Notes: generated by a model from the sequence alone, not told the origin. DNA of 64,000 nt from Tetrahymena elliotti 4EA (GCA_000231825.2 JH720298.1:1327145-1391144), one strand, 5' to 3'. Positions 25,301 to 39,200 are shown, counted from the stretch's first letter. Numbers and translations: made by a program.

Positions 25301-28300
25301 ATTGTTTAATTTAAAGAAAGAATGCGAGAATTAAATTGAAGAATTCTCAAATAAATTCTTATAGATTCTATCTAAATGTAAGGAAGACGAAATATAGCAA
25401 AATATTAATTATTAGCAATTAGTTTAGTAGTTTAATGATCTTAAAAATTCATTTGCATAATAAGATGTTGATGCTCGTATTTCTGATTCATAGAATTAAA
25501 ACCATTCACCTAAATTTAATCGAAAAAGAACTAAAAAGGAATTTAAGAATGAGCAAAAACAAGAATAAGAAGATGAGGAGGAGGAGGAAGATAGGGAAGA
25601 AGATTATCAATAATCAAAATACAAAAAAAGTAGAAATAATAATAAATATAAAAATAAAGATGAATAGCTCTATTAAGAATAGAGGTAAAATGACTATGAT
25701 GATTATGGCAATGATGCTTATAGTAAAAGAACTAGAAGCAGAGAGAGATAGTAGTAACATTAAAGTAATTCTAAGAATCCTTTGAGGAAAAGTTATAGTG
25801 ATTCAAAGAGATTTAAGAAATAATATAATGAAGATATTGAGGAATAAAACGAATCGTATTCAAGTGATCTTCATGGAAAGAATAAAAGGAATAAAAGTGA
25901 GGAGAAGATTAAGCTTGAGATTGAAGAACATTTGAAGAAGCAAATAGAATTGAGGAGTGAGAAGTTGTTGTTGGAAGAATATGTTATGGAAGATATTAAG
26001 AGGTTGAAAGAAGAGAATGCTTAGATTATTGAAGAGAGATAGAGATTAATTGCTAGAATTGATAGTTTGTCTAATGAGTTAGGATAGAGGTAGATTCAGG
26101 CTGATTAGATGAGTTCATAGATTAATATTTTGATTAAAGAATCTGAATTGTGCTAGCAAGAAAATTAGTTCTTGTAGAATAGGCTGGCTGAAGCTCAGGA
26201 AGAAATCAATAAAAGAGAAGATTTATCAAGAATTAATTAGGAATTGAATGATTAAGGAGATAGAGTTAGAGAAGAATGTAAAGAGTAGAATAAATAGATT
26301 ATTGAATAATTGCAGAAAGAAATTGCTGCTTATAGGTAGAAGGAGATATCTAATTTATAAAAAATAGCTGAATAGGAAGTTGAATTAGAAGAGAAAATTT
26401 AATAATTGAAATAATTCTAAACATTATCGATTCAATAAAAGGCTAATTTTGAATTCAAAACAAGACTTTTGTCTGAATAGAAGGAACAAATTGCTTAGTT
26501 CCATAGCTAAGATAAATAAATTACTGAGTACAGAGACGAGATTTAAGTGCTTTTACAAGAGAATTCTTAGCTTCTTAGGTAGGTCTAATTGCTCCAAGCA
26601 GACATTGAAGGACTTCACTTAGGGTTGGAGAAAGCTAAAATATAAATTTAAATTGCAGATTAAAGAGAAAATTAATTAACAAATTAGAATCAACAACTTT
26701 AATAAGAAGTTATTTCTGCTCATTTGAAAGTTTAACAAGTTTCTAATGATTTAAATAAACTTCAGTTGCAAGTTTCCAATGAAAAGCTTAAAATGAAATA
26801 AAAATTAACAATTAAAAAAGAAAAACAGCTTTTGAAGGAAAAGCTTGACCAACAAAACATCAAAGAAATTCAATAAATGATTGAGAATTCTTGTCTTTCT
26901 TTGAAAAAGAAGAATTTAAACACTTATAAATCAAGCATTTAACTGACAAACAATTTTGCATAATAATCAAGTAGCTAAGAAAATAAGAATTTCAACTAAA
27001 CTTAATTTGCACAATCTTCATTGAATTATTAAAATCCAAATAATTTGCAATTTGATTAGACTTTGCATCATAATTAATCTTTGAAGTTGTTGAATGCAGG
27101 GATTAGCTACTCTCCCATCCAAAATAACTATTAAAATAATTTCAATAACATGAGAAGCTCTAATTTAAATTAATAAGGTATGACTGGTTAGTCTTCATAG
27201 AATCAATTGTAGAACATCACAAACAGCATGCAAAATAGATCATAAAAGAATTTAAGTTTGCATTCTACGAATACAATATTTTAGACTCCTAACAATCATC
27301 ATACAACTAGCTATAGCAATCTCATTAATTAGAATCTCAGTAACAATAACAATAATAGTAAGAATACTATTAGCAAAGACAACAGCTAGAATGTATCATA
27401 ATATATCTCTAAACTCAACAGTCCACAATATCTTTTATAAAATAATTTTGTTAGAAGTGGCTTTACAAAAACACCTAACATCCCCGAAAATGATAGCAAT
27501 AGTCAAATAAATAATTAAAGTCACATCAGAGGATAAAGTATGAGTTAGCCCTATAGCAGCTAAAAAAACAACAATCACCTTGCTTCCACATCATCACTCC
27601 TTAACAATTAAAACAAATACATCAGCAGCAGTTCTACTAATATCCCACCTAATCACACATTCAATTCAAGTGTTCATTAAAATGATTACAATTTATCCAC
27701 CAGAAAAATGTGTTTAAGCAATCACAAATCACAATCAAATTTATTTGCTAGTCAAAACAGCAACAGCAACAATCTAACAAACAATAATCAAACTGTTAAA
27801 TAAATCAATCTCACTGAGAAAAATGAAATGTTAAATTAAAACTCAAATCAAGACCAAGTTTCTAAAGTGAATTTTGATGAAAAAATCAGAGGAAAGTCTC
27901 TGAGCAGTAATGGAGACTTATAATATTTCTCTTATAAATAAGACAATAAATAATTAGAAGATGTTTTGAAAAACAGAAATTAAATGAGTCCAAACCAACT
28001 TAATTAATTTACATAAAATTTAAACCTAAGTAGAGACTTAGATGCTAATCCTCATCCCATAAAAGAAGAGCTCAATAATGAATAATTTAATGTTTTATCA
28101 TAATAAAGAACAATCGATAAGGAATAAACAAATAATTTAAGATTTGGTAAATATGATCCATCAAACAGCTCTGAAATTCCATTGAACAACTATGGAAGTG
28201 GTTCATCAATTAATCCAAATAATCCATCAATGAAAGCAGCTAATTCATAATTAAACAATCTTTAATAGAATAATCCTTCATACCAATAGAAAATTTAGAG

Positions 28301-29000
28301 TGAAAATGAAAATATTATTGAAAAATTGAATAAATTGTAATAGCTTGATTAGCTTTTACAGCGTTCAAGATCATAAAGTAGTAATGCCAATGGAAATTCT
28401 TTATCAGTAAAGAATGCTTTAAATTAAGTTAGCATACCTCAAATATAATTTATAAATAAGACAGAAAAAAACGTCCCTGCTTTCAACAGCAAAAACATGT
28501 CTCTTTCTAATTCTAATTAATTTACACTAAACTAATAAGACAGTATTAGGGAAAGTTAATCAAATGAAGGAAAAAATAATATAATTAACAATGTTTACTA
28601 TTCAACTAATAGACTAGGTGGTTAATAACACTAGGATGATTTATCTAAACAAAAAATGGTAATAAGTAATAGGTCTGCAAATATAACCTCCCCATCATAA
28701 AGTAACACCAGAACAAACCAAAATAAATTCCATAAAGATGATGCTTCAACATTTACACCTTATTCCAATAACAACCTTCAAGAAGCAATCTCTTTTGGAG
28801 ATGAATTCGTCAATGAAGACAAACTTAACTCTTAATAAGATTACATCAACCAACTCAGAGCAAAAAGCTAAATTCTTTTGAATTAAGGTTTAGATAACTA
28901 AAAAAAAGTCAATTAACAAGAACAGTTACAGTAGTAATAACAATTCAACTCTAATCGCAGAGCATAAAGTTTTCACACTAATTAATACAAAAATGTTTGA
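22326..29000 (+). CDS. Giant coiled-coil protein with Asn/Ser/Gln-rich C-terminal half
   Basis: Exons 22326..22574, 22742..23620 and 24321..29000 in the simplest model; 1935 residues, stop TGA 28998-29000. No named family is recognised. After a short start (MEDLKTRDSISS...) almost everything to about 26900 is heptad-like Glu/Lys/Gln/Leu/Ile sequence. It is broken near 25550-25870 by an acidic run (DEEEEEDREEDY) and an Arg/Ser/Asn-rich linker (SKRTRSRERQQQ). From about 26950 the protein becomes Asn/Ser/Gln-rich low complexity. This layout fits a cytoskeletal, basal-body or centrosome-type scaffold, but that is inference. Junction 1 is ambiguous: 22616-22712 is also open (NQKYLIESLKNFKNFLSQL) but hits TGA at 22717, so it is either intron or an exon followed by a 39-bp intron (22713-22751). 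Confidence 0.85.
23774..23887. repeat. 57-bp exact tandem duplication inside an intron
   Basis: Copies 23774-23830 and 23831-23887, each starting GTATTCTTGGAAAAAGC, appear identical. They lie within the 700-bp intron 23621-24320 of the coiled-coil gene, so they do not alter the protein. Confidence 0.95.
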
Positions 29001-30636
29001 AACACTTATCAATTACCTTTATTCATTCATTCATCCATGCATGCATGCATACATACATACATACATACATTCATGTATTAAAAATAACCACATTAAAATA
29101 ATATTTTATAACCTGTAATTTATTCTTCATAATTTAAATTTATTTTTATTTTAAAAAATTCTCACTCTCCATTCGTTTCAGGTAAAGCTCCATTTTTTAA
29201 TTCAATTCAATTCAATTAAGCAAAAACAAACAAAATAAAAGTATTTATTCAACTAAAGCTATCACTATCTATTTCAGTATGAAAAATGAATAAATTGATT
29301 GATTGATATTACAAAATTTTCCTTTAATTAGTACTAAGAAAGAAAAAAAGAGAGCCTGAGTTTATTTAAACTTAAAAATTTTATTTAGCAAAATGTAATT
29401 AATTCTCTTAGAATCTTTTTGCTAATTTTTGAAAATGTATTTGGATACCTGCCTACCTACCTACCTACTTCTAAAATTAAAATGTTCTAATAATAGTTTT
29501 TTAGAATTTATATATGTATAATTTTTGAAAATACTTAAAAAAAAATTAGTGTTTATGTATGAGATGAATATTTTACAAGCACTAAAAGATGTAAATAAAT
29601 AAAGATAATTATTTTCTTTATGGGTGTATTTATAAATTGTGTTGAGTAATATTTTAAATAATTAAATAATTTGCAAAGAACTCTTAATATTAAAGATTCT
29701 TTTATTCTGTGTATCAAATATATTTTTCAATTAATAATAAAAATTCTTATAATTTATAGTTTTTATCTTTTTCAAGAAAAGATTGGTGGGCAATTAGTTA
29801 GAATCGAAATATTTTAAGTCTATAGATAATTCAAAAAATACAAAAGTAATGTTTAGTTCTAAGTATTAAAAAACTCACAATGGTAGTTTAAAAAGATAAT
29901 TTTGAAAAATATCGATAGATAGATAGATTGCTTAGAGATATAATTAAATACCTGATGAGAGAGAAGGAGAGAGAGTCTGAGTAGATAATTCATCTCATCT
30001 TAAAATAACATGCTTTTTAAAATGGAATTTTCTGAGTAAATTAAGTGAATAAATAATATTAAAAAATGTGGTAAGAATAGTTCGAACTAAATGTAATAAT
30101 AGCAAGTGTTATTATAAGAATTATAGACTTAGGTTAATTTTCAATATTACTCAATAATTACTTAGGTGTATTCTTTTAAAAATTTTAATTTAAAATTAAG
30201 AAAGTAATATCTTAAAACGTAAAATGATAATCAGAAAAGAATATCTATCTTTGAGTCTACTCGGGAGAATAGCGTCAAGTCAAATAAATGAAAAAAGAAG
30301 GGTGAAAGAATTAAGATTTATTTATTATTGATAATATTAAATTATATATTATCAGCACATAGTCTTTCCAAAACGATTTCTTGGAGGAATTAGTTTTTTT
30401 AGTGAAGAAATTAAAGAAATTTTGAATGAACAAATGATTGATTTATTTGCTAATTTGATTGATTGAAACCATCAAAAATAATAAAAATAATGAAAAGAAT
30501 TAAATTCTATTAAATCCTTTTTTAAGATATTTACAAATCAAAAAAGTAAAAATAACAAACAAATATTATAGATTCCTAGGATAAATAGCAACAAGATAGT
30601 CAAAAACCATTTTAAAAAATAAATAAAAGGAAATAA
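29001..30636. other. Intergenic, AT-rich
   Basis: Gap between the coiled-coil gene and the LMBD1 gene. It opens with a strong ATTC/ATGC/ATAC repeat (29022-29072) and has CTAC (29451-29468) and GATA (29917-29928) runs. No coding frame seen. Confidence 0.65.
29022..29072. repeat. (CATT)n-(GCAT)n-(ACAT)n compound microsatellite
   Basis: Tetranucleotide units drift by single base changes (CATT to GCAT to ACAT and back to CATT) immediately after the stop codon of the coiled-coil gene. The GCAT part is self-complementary and could form a cruciform. Confidence 0.92.
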
Positions 30637-32903
30637 ATGTACCTCACTTGGATATTGTTTGGATTCCTCATGGCAGTAATAACTCTTTTTATATTTATAA
30701 ATGACGAATAATGTTTTATTCGAAAAGGTATTGTATCTGTTCGCTAGGATGATTTATAAATATTACATAGACCCATCAGAATAATACTTTATCACAAAAT
30801 ATTCAGTAATAATATGGTAAAAAATGAGATTAAATAGAATGAATTAAATAAAATGAATAATATATTAAAATATTAGTTTAGTATTGAGCATGATTTGTTT
30901 ATTGATTATTCCTATTGATATTCTCGTCACACAAAATAAAGTAATTCATTCTTTTAGATTCATAATTTCAACAAATGTTCATTGATTTTTAAAATTAGGA
31001 AAAAACGTTTTCTACTCTTGAAATAAATGTTAATCAAACATTCATGAAAGAATTAGAATTAAGTAAATTTTGCATTCATTTCAACTATTTCTAAATATTT
31101 ATTTTATCCTTAGAAATTTATGTTTTGCTCATTTTGTGCTCATTCATCTTATTGCCTTTTAGCTATTTCTATTGCGAGTAAAAGCAAAAAGATTTTGATG
31201 AAGATGTCTCTATGGACACAACATCTTCTTCTTCTAAATTCTTTAAAGCACTTCAAAACACAGTAAAATATTTCTTTTGCTTTTAGTAGCTATTTTTATA
31301 TTTTTTCAAACAGCTTATAAAAATTTTAAAAGAAGCAACGTTTTTTTAAGATTTAAAAATATTTGTATGTAAATTAGACTTTCTTTATACTTGTTGTTAG
31401 TGTTCTCCTTTTGTTGGGCTTAGTAATTAAAGAAAAAGATAGATCAGCCTAAGGCGAAACAGGTGATGAAGTTGATTGGGTCAAAGAAATTTTTGATGTA
31501 GAACACCGTAATTTATTGAATAACAAACATAAAGTAGAATTTTAAACTTAATACAAATATAGTTGGAGAGTCTGCAATTTCCTTCTGTATTGCCTTATTT
31601 ATCAGTTTGGGAAGTATATTATGGGTCATTTATGGAAGCTATGGGTTAATCATGCTACCCCTATACCTTATTAAGGGAACTAAATCATTGAGTCAAGAAA
31701 AAGATGAAGTCTTTTCAGATCTAGATTAAGTTAAACAACAACAAAAAACTATTCAAGGAAAATATGCAAAATCACATGGAAAAATCTCTAATCATGACAA
31801 AAAGAATTTGGCTAATTTAAGAAAAAGAGAAAGGTACATTTATCTATCTAACTATTTCTTGATTTTATTGATATAGGATATTTATTTATCTATTTTGTTA
31901 TATTTTTATTTATTAAATTAACTACTGCAACCATTTTTAATTTGAAAAAGAATTCTTTAGTTTAAGACTTCTAGGATCAGTGAATTAGAAGAAAACACAA
32001 ATGATAATTTACAAACTCTCTTTAAGATTCTTGCCCCATTTAGAATTTTATTAGGAGTTTCATCACTGATTATTTCGTTTATGCTTTATTATTCTTTGTT
32101 CCTCTCAACTTATGACAGAGTAATCAATTTATCTTATTTTATTAGTTAGGTAAAAATAAATGAATAAATTTGTATGTAAAATAAAGATTTAGGGATCCAG
32201 CTGTGGTTTGAGATGTGGATATATCACTGAAAGAAAATAGACATTTAATCCATTAGATTAGATTTTAGTTTATTTGAGCAGTTACTATCCATTAGATTAC
32301 TTCTTTTTCTTTATTATAGCAGGATATATGTATATTGCCCTTTTATATGGCATTATCAAACTCGGATTTAACTACCTTTGGTTGAAAAATTATGAAATTA
32401 GAAGATCTACTTCTTAACCTTAGGCTTTGATTATCTTTGCTTTCTTTGTTTCTCTTTGTATTATGGTTATGACTTCTCAAATTATGTATATATCACCTCA
32501 ATACACTACTTTTGGTGCCTAAAGAACTGTCAAAGGTGATTAATGCACTCTAGGTAGTGTGTCTTCTTCAATAAAATATATCTGCTCCATGTCTAATATT
32601 TCTACTTTCTATAATAAGTAAAATACAATTAATTCCTTAAATATTTTTTACAAAGATTATATTAATAAATAGAATGAGTCTTAGTTTCCCTTTATTCGCT
32701 ATGGTTTTCTTTTTTTCAAATGTAGCGTTCTTATTCTTCAAAAGCATATTCTTTATTTATGGCATATTCAAAGGGCGTAATTCACAAATCGATGTAATTT
32801 ATTTCTTGTTTAATCTAAAATAAAATTCAATAATTAAATATAATAGGATGATGACTATTTATATGGTGATGAAGAGTAAACATAACTAATTTCCTATTAT
32901 TGA
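30637..32903 (+). CDS. LMBRD1: LMBD1-type multi-pass membrane protein (lysosomal cobalamin exporter family)
   Basis: Ten exons: 30637..30727, 30882..30940, 30999..31062, 31114..31262, 31378..31507, 31563..31833, 31975..32149, 32193..32617, 32673..32793, 32847..32903; 513 residues against about 540 in animals. In vertebrates LMBD1 works with ABCD4 to move vitamin B12 out of lysosomes. Matching landmarks in order: LLIIPIDILV, ILLPFSYFYCEQK, a short loop, YGSYGLIMLPLYLIKGTKS, a charged loop ending LRKRER, APFRILLGV, a pair of membrane segments around YYPLDYFFFFIIAGYMY, and TSQIMYISPQY before the last membrane segment, then an acidic tail (DDDYLYGDEEQ). About nine hydrophobic helices are visible. 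The exon 1 to 2 junction is least certain, because 30728-30810 also reads open. Confidence 0.87.
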
Positions 32904-33640
32904 TTCTACAATTTATTTATTGATACCTATTTGTATAAATTAACCTGTATCATCCATCACCTTTCAAACTTAAATATTTTTACCAACTAATTGCCACTAT
33001 TCTTCTTTAAATACATTTTAATTTTACTATTTTATTTTTTCATTTATTTAACAAAATCAAATATTTTCGATTCATTCATAAAAATAATCAAAAATAATTA
33101 TTTTTTGAAATTACTTTTCTCAAATACGTTTTAGAGAAAGCTTTATGATAAAATAAAAATAATAAAGTTATATCTATTTTTCAAGATAAGCTTATACACT
33201 TTACAATATTCCTTAATAAGTTTAGTAAAAATAAGAAGATGATAAATTTTAAGACATTACTAAATAGGACTCTGATTATTATGAAGAAAATTGTCATTAA
33301 GTTATGTTAGGTATAATACTAATATTATGTCAGTTCAGTTTGGTAAAACTTCAGAAAATAGATATTAATAATCTATTTAACTTAAATTCTAATTTGATAT
33401 TTATATTTTCAAAGTATTAATTTATTATAAAAATTATTTTAGAGAGGATATGATTGATGTATATTGAGAATACATTTTGGTAATATAAAAGAGTAAATTA
33501 AAATAGAATAGAAATATAAACAATCAAACAAACAAAATGATAAAAATAAATGTATTAATTAATATACTTGGTAATAAAATTATTACAAATTTGGTTAGAT
33601 TGATAGATGAACGAACGAACGAATGAACGAATGAATCAAT
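32904..33640. other. Intergenic between convergent genes
   Basis: AT-rich 3' flanks of LMBD1 (+) and the Asn-rich coiled-coil gene (-). It holds a GAAC/GAAT repeat (33609-33635). No coding frame seen. Confidence 0.65.
33609..33635. repeat. (GAAC)n/(GAAT)n microsatellite
   Basis: Alternating GAAC and GAAT units just beyond the TGA of the minus-strand gene ending at 33641. Confidence 0.85.
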
Positions 33641-36600
33641 TCAATTAATTTGAAAGTCTGAATTGATTTTGGTAGAAGAAAATTTAAAATTATTAAGTTT
33701 ATCAACATTGTGCATAGACATTGTTTTTATGTGCAAAGATCTGAGAGGCTGTATGTTTTTGTATTTTAGAAAACACCTAAATGGTAATGGTGCAATACGG
33801 TTGTTTGAGGAACTTTATTGAGGGGAAAAGCTTCTTGATTTAAAATTTTTAGTTCTCTTTTTACTTGAATTGATATTTGACTTCTTCTGCTAGTCAGTTA
33901 AAGCAGGGCTTTTATTGCTTTTATCAATATTTTTACAAAATTTTTATAAGCTTTAGAGTGGGGAGTCGTTTTAGCTTGGAATTATTTTGCTAAGTCCAAG
34001 AGAGAAATAAAGCTCTTAAGCTAGTGAAATTAATTTTGTCTTAGCTTCTTATATGCTTTTGACTTGAGGATGATTATATTTATTTGATCCCAATTACTCT
34101 TCATTAAACACATTAAGACCTAATAGCTATTAAGATTAGAGATTACCATACCCTCCTAAAAAGTTATTTACAGAACATAAAGCAGGAGCTGGAATAGTGC
34201 TCTGGAAGGGGTTATTTTGTTAATCTTCATTTTGTTGAAATCCATTTGAAATAAATTGATACTAATTAATTCTTTTATTTTAAACTCTCTAAGTATTTGT
34301 ATTATAGTTGTTGTTGTTGTAGTTGTACAATTACTTTTCATTGTTTTTTCTCAAAGACAAAGGAACAAAAACAGAATTTTGAACATCTTATTCATCAAAT
34401 ATCTTTTATCCTATCTGCTCATAATATTAGAAATAAGGTTGATTTTATACAGTATTCTATTAATTTTAATTTAATGGAATCTAATCTAAATCGATAGCTC
34501 CATGAGCTGGTGGATTAAAAGGATTAATGCTGCTTGTATGATTAATTAAATTCATACTGATTTGATGAGTATAATTGTTATTATTTAAAGTTATATTATT
34601 TATTTATGATGTTTATTACTGATTCAAATGGCTTTGATTGAAATTATTTTATTTCTCTGAATTGCTCAATATATAAGGACTTAAAGGCTAATAGTTATTA
34701 CTATTTTATGGCATATTATTATTTATGTTGTTGTTGTTATTAATTTAATTATGGAAGTTATTGTTAAAGTTACTTGCATTCTAATTTGAATTTAAATTTT
34801 GATTCCTTGTTGAGCAAGTGTTCATTTGAGATGTTGATTGCTGATTTAAATAGAAATCTTTATAAGCACTAAATTTGATTTGAATTTTCTTCCATTTATT
34901 TTCATATTAAATATTTGATTGAATAAGAATTGTATTTTTATCAATAGCATCAGCTAAATCTCTTTTTAGAGTGTCTATTAATGTCTCTTTTTGTCTTAAA
35001 TTAAAATAGCTCTTCTCCAAACTCTTTCTCAATTTCCTAATTTCGTCTTGTAGGATTGAGTTCTCTTCAAGGATAGGCTTTAAATCTGAAATAAGTTCTT
35101 CATCTTACTAAAGAAATTGCAAATTATTTAAGATATATTACTCATCTGAAATAAGTTTTTCTTATTTTCGTTTTTGCAAAAGCTTTCTTTTATCTATTAG
35201 AGACTTGAATTAGTTGTAAATTTACTGTTTAATTTATTCTTATTTCATTTAATTATTAACACTTATCTGCTAAACCTTCAAAGCCTTAGTCAAATCTAAT
35301 TTAGGAACATTCAAGTTTGAAATAATTGAAGCATTCTAGAAGCTATTGTTCAGTGTATTCATTTTATTCATTGGCAAGTTTGGGTTAGTCGTTTAGTTTT
35401 ATTCATTTGGCTTGTAAAAACTTACATTATTTTGAGAATTCTAATATCCTTACTATCCCTCAGTTATCATGAAAGTATTGTTGTTGCTATTCATGTTATT
35501 CGTATTACCAAATTGTATATTACTTTAATTCTTCTTAAGGGCTTTCACTAAAGGAGAATTTGAGTACTATCTTTAATTCAAACAAGTTCCTTCTTCTTTC
35601 TCTTTTTTGAAATTTACTTTATCAGGAAGAACTTCTTCATAATAACTTAAATTTGAAAAGTTGCTGCTTAACATATCTTCATCACCAAATATTTTCTACT
35701 AATCTGAATTTTTAGTTGTTAAAAAAAGAACGTTCAAAATAAATTAAAAATTTTATCATTAAAAATTTTTTTTCCAATCAGATAGATATTCTTGACAAAA
35801 ATACAAATTTGTAAATAATGAAGAGATTTTGCTATTTTAACAGATCAATATTTCAATTTCAAAATTAAATTAACTACCCTTTTAAAATTGACAGTGAATT
35901 ATTTTAACCTTTAGAAGCTAAAATAGGATTGTAGTTTTATAAAAAGTATTCGTTTTAGGAAATTGTATTTGTATTTTACATCAAATATTAATTTATTTTA
36001 TTGTGAGTAAAAAATGTCTTTCATTTAATTAATTAGAAAAAATAGCTTTTAAATAAGATTTTTCGAATAAATCATTTATTTGCAGAATTTTCTATCTAAA
36101 TTCATTTGCTTAACTTTCTTATTTAATTTTAATTTATTAGATAGGATATCTCTCAATCACAAAGGATTAATTAAATTAAATTAATTTGACTTCAAAAAAA
36201 TAAAGATGAATTATAATTATAAATTACTGTGAATGATTTTAGAGAGAGTTAAATTGTCTTTTTTATTGAACTTGAGTGATTGGAGCTCAGAAGTTAACAG
36301 CTTTTGATTTTAATAGAATAAAATTAGATAAATTATAAAAAACTATCCAAAAAAGAATTGATTAATATCTTTCTTTAGATGAAGTTCATCAAAACTAATC
36401 AAACAAAAATTGTTATTCATAATTTCATTTATTCATGTTTTTGTTTTTTGTAAAGATAAACAAAATATTGATGATTACAGAGTTTATCATGATAAGCTCG
36501 TTTTTTTACTCTTCTAAGAATTTAATTTTTGCATTTTTTCTGTTGAGTTACTCCAAACTCTATTCTAGTAAACTATTCAGCTCAATTATTTTTTATGAAG

Positions 36601-37798
36601 TCTTTTTGTCATCTGCCTGTTTTAATAAAAATAAATTGAATTTTTATCATCGTATTTAAATAATTTAAGCATACTTTTGGTTGGATTGAAGACAATTTAT
36701 TCAATTCTATAATGTTGAGGCCTTTTTTATCTGTTTTGGAATCTGTCTATCTTTAATTAAGTTAATTTATTTCGATCAGTTGCTGTTAAATGCAATTTTT
36801 CAAAGAGATAATTTATCCATTTAATGATTCAATAAGGTCAATTTCTTCTAGCTATAATCCTTCCATAATCTATTCATGGATGAGGGCCTGTTTTTAAAAC
36901 AATAATTTTATTATTTCCGTTAATTTTTGAAATATGAAATTGAAAGAAAGATTATTCTGTGAAATAGTTAATTCTTAATTAGTAAACAAATTATTTGTAG
37001 AGTTATTTTGTTTGTTAAATTGTATTATTTAAGTAATACCTTAGATAGGGCTGCATCTCTTTCACTTTGAACTACACTTATAAGGGCAACAAGCCTTTTA
37101 TTTTCAATCATTGTTTTATTAAATAACTATTAAAGCATGTTATTTGTCCTCTGGACTTCATTGCATGTACATCTTGCTTAGGCTTATTTATTTTTAGTTT
37201 ACAGTGAGCCATTTCTCTAATATAGCTAATTTTGTAATGAATACTAACACTAAATTTATTTGATTTCTTCTAAAATTTCTTGCTTTTCATGCTACAATTT
37301 AATCAATTTCTGTAAATTCAAATTTTCATCTCTTAGCTAGTTGTTTTCCTTCTGCAAAAAATCTATTTTAGTTTGAAATTTCCGCTTGAAATCTGCTTCT
37401 TAAAGCATGAGTAAAAAGAATATATCTGTATTTATAAAAACTGATTATTGATTGGCCAATCAATAATAAATGATTTTGCAATGATATTAGCAAGTATCAG
37501 AAATAAACTAGGAAGTGGCACCTTTATTCAATGAATTACAGTATCGCGGCTTTTAATATAATGAAATACTGTAATTGGCAACAGCTTTCTCTTTAAATTC
37601 TTTATTAGAATCTTGCTATTTTGAACCAAATTTTTTATAAAATTCTTCTTTTCTTTAAGAGTTATTTTCTGCTTAATTTCAATGAATATTTATAAATTAA
37701 TTAGCTGTATTGACATATAAACTACTAACAAAACTCTTAACATAAGGTAGCAAATGAATTTAATATTTTAAATACAATTTTTATTGATTTTACTGCAT
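33641..37798 (-). CDS. Coiled-coil protein with Asn/Gln-rich middle and basic C-terminus
   Basis: Five exons in coding order: 37726..37798, 37570..37668, 37040..37425, 36675..36887, 33641..35698; 942 residues. Family not recognised. The first ~260 residues are heptad-rich (LQKENNQLRDENLNLQKLI, LEEIDLIESLNGQI). A second coiled coil lies around 34920-35200 (ILQDEIRKLRKSLEKSY, LIDTLKRDLADAIDKN). Between and after these the protein is rich in Asn, Gln and Ser, and it ends Ser/Lys/Arg-rich (SSKKRTKNFKSRSFSPQQ), which could be a phosphorylated or RNA-binding tail. The first-exon junction is inferred from phase: reading straight through meets TGA, which a 57-bp intron (37669-37725) avoids. The intron 35699-36674 is long (976 bp) for this window. 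Its architecture resembles the protein at 22-29 kb, but I see no clear sequence homology. Confidence 0.8.
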
Positions 37799-39200
37799 AT
37801 TTTTACTTTACAAATAAAAAATTACATTGTTTTTTTTCTATCTTCAAAACAAAAGAAAGAAAGAAAGAAAGAAAGAAATAAATGGTATTTACTATTCTTG
37901 CTCTATCAAGAAAATTTAAAAATAATAACCTCCAAATCTAAATATTTTTAATCTTCACCTCATATTTATTCAAATTGTAATCACAATATTTTTTATCAGT
38001 TTAAATTAATCACTAAAATTTATTTTTACTTTAAATCAATCTAGTAAAAAAAATTTTTCTAAATTTGATGAAAAAAGAACATAAATATCTTTCATCATAT
38101 TCTTTAAAATTTTAATATACACTCTAAATTTATTTAAATTGTTTAAGTCAAATAAAAGGTCTCTCATTTCTCTTTTACTAGTACTCACCCCCATTCCCAA
38201 ACTGACTATTAAAATTTGTTAATTTTCCAGAAATAAATGCTTTTTTTAAAATATTTATTGTTACGATGGAATTAATGCTTAACTTCTAAAATCGATTATT
38301 TTTGAATAATATTCAATTTGTGAAAAAAGAATATTCTAAAAACATTAAAAATATTAAAAAATCAGTTTAATTTATTTGGCCTATGCTAATTTTATCTTTT
38401 AAGCTTACTATTAATTAAATTGATTTATTCAGATTCTCAATATTTATTTTTTAATATAATTTCTTCATAATTTATAAAAAATTTAATTAAAATTATAGTT
38501 TTTAATGAATTCTCCAATTCTTTCTGCTTTTCATTTTCCTTAAATAAATATCATTATCAATCATTTAATCATTTTATCTAATTTACAATTTGTCTTTTGA
38601 ATGATTAAGCAATAAAAATTTTTGATTCCTTATGCACAAAAATAGACAAGAACTAATTCCTCTTAATTTTAATATCAAGCACATAATTTAACAAATTTAT
38701 TTCAATTTTTTGTTTAATTACCTACCATTAATAAAAGAATGGAATCAATTTAAAGTAATTAAAAAAGTCAGAAAACAAAACAAATATCTACATATACCCA
38801 CCTACCTACCTTGAGTGCTTTTGAGTATAATCAAATCCTGTAAATTTTTTGCAAGCCCACTAAATTTTTCATTTTGGTAAAATTGGTGTTTTAGTTGAGA
38901 TAAGAATGTAGAACATTTAAGATGATTTAAAATAAAAATAAATATTAAATTTTAAACAATTTTTGAATTAAACAATTGAGAAAATTTTTGAGGGAGAATC
39001 AATTATGAAAATGATCATTTTTTATACATTTTTTGTAAAGAATAGATTTTATTTTCAAAAGATCTTTTAAGCATTTAAATTTGACTTAAATTTTTAGCTA
39101 GTTAGTTAGTTGTTAAAGAGAGAGTTAAAAATTATTAGAAATATCTTTTTTTGATAATAAATAAATTGTAATTAATCAGATCACTTAATTAATTATTGAG
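37799..39200. other. Intergenic between divergent genes
   Basis: Shared 5' region of the Asn-rich coiled-coil gene (-) and the WD40 gene (+). AT-rich with an AAAG microsatellite (37852-37879) and a CTAC run near 38799-38810. No coding frame seen. Confidence 0.65.
37852..37879. repeat. (AAAG)n microsatellite
   Basis: About seven AAAG units, roughly 55 bases upstream of the minus-strand start codon. Confidence 0.9.

Noticed and set aside
25435..25785. 116-codon standard-code open frame (+)
   Set aside because: Shadow in another frame of the giant coiled-coil gene, which reads continuously through here with TAA/TAG as Gln.
36435..36659. 74-codon Phe/Ser-rich open frame (+) within the long intron
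   Set aside because: Composition is that of AT-rich noncoding DNA and there is no homology or start context.
22326..37798. Idea that the two coiled-coil, Asn-rich proteins (22-29 kb and 33-38 kb) are duplicates
   Set aside because: They share composition and layout but I found no collinear sequence similarity; low complexity alone explains it.
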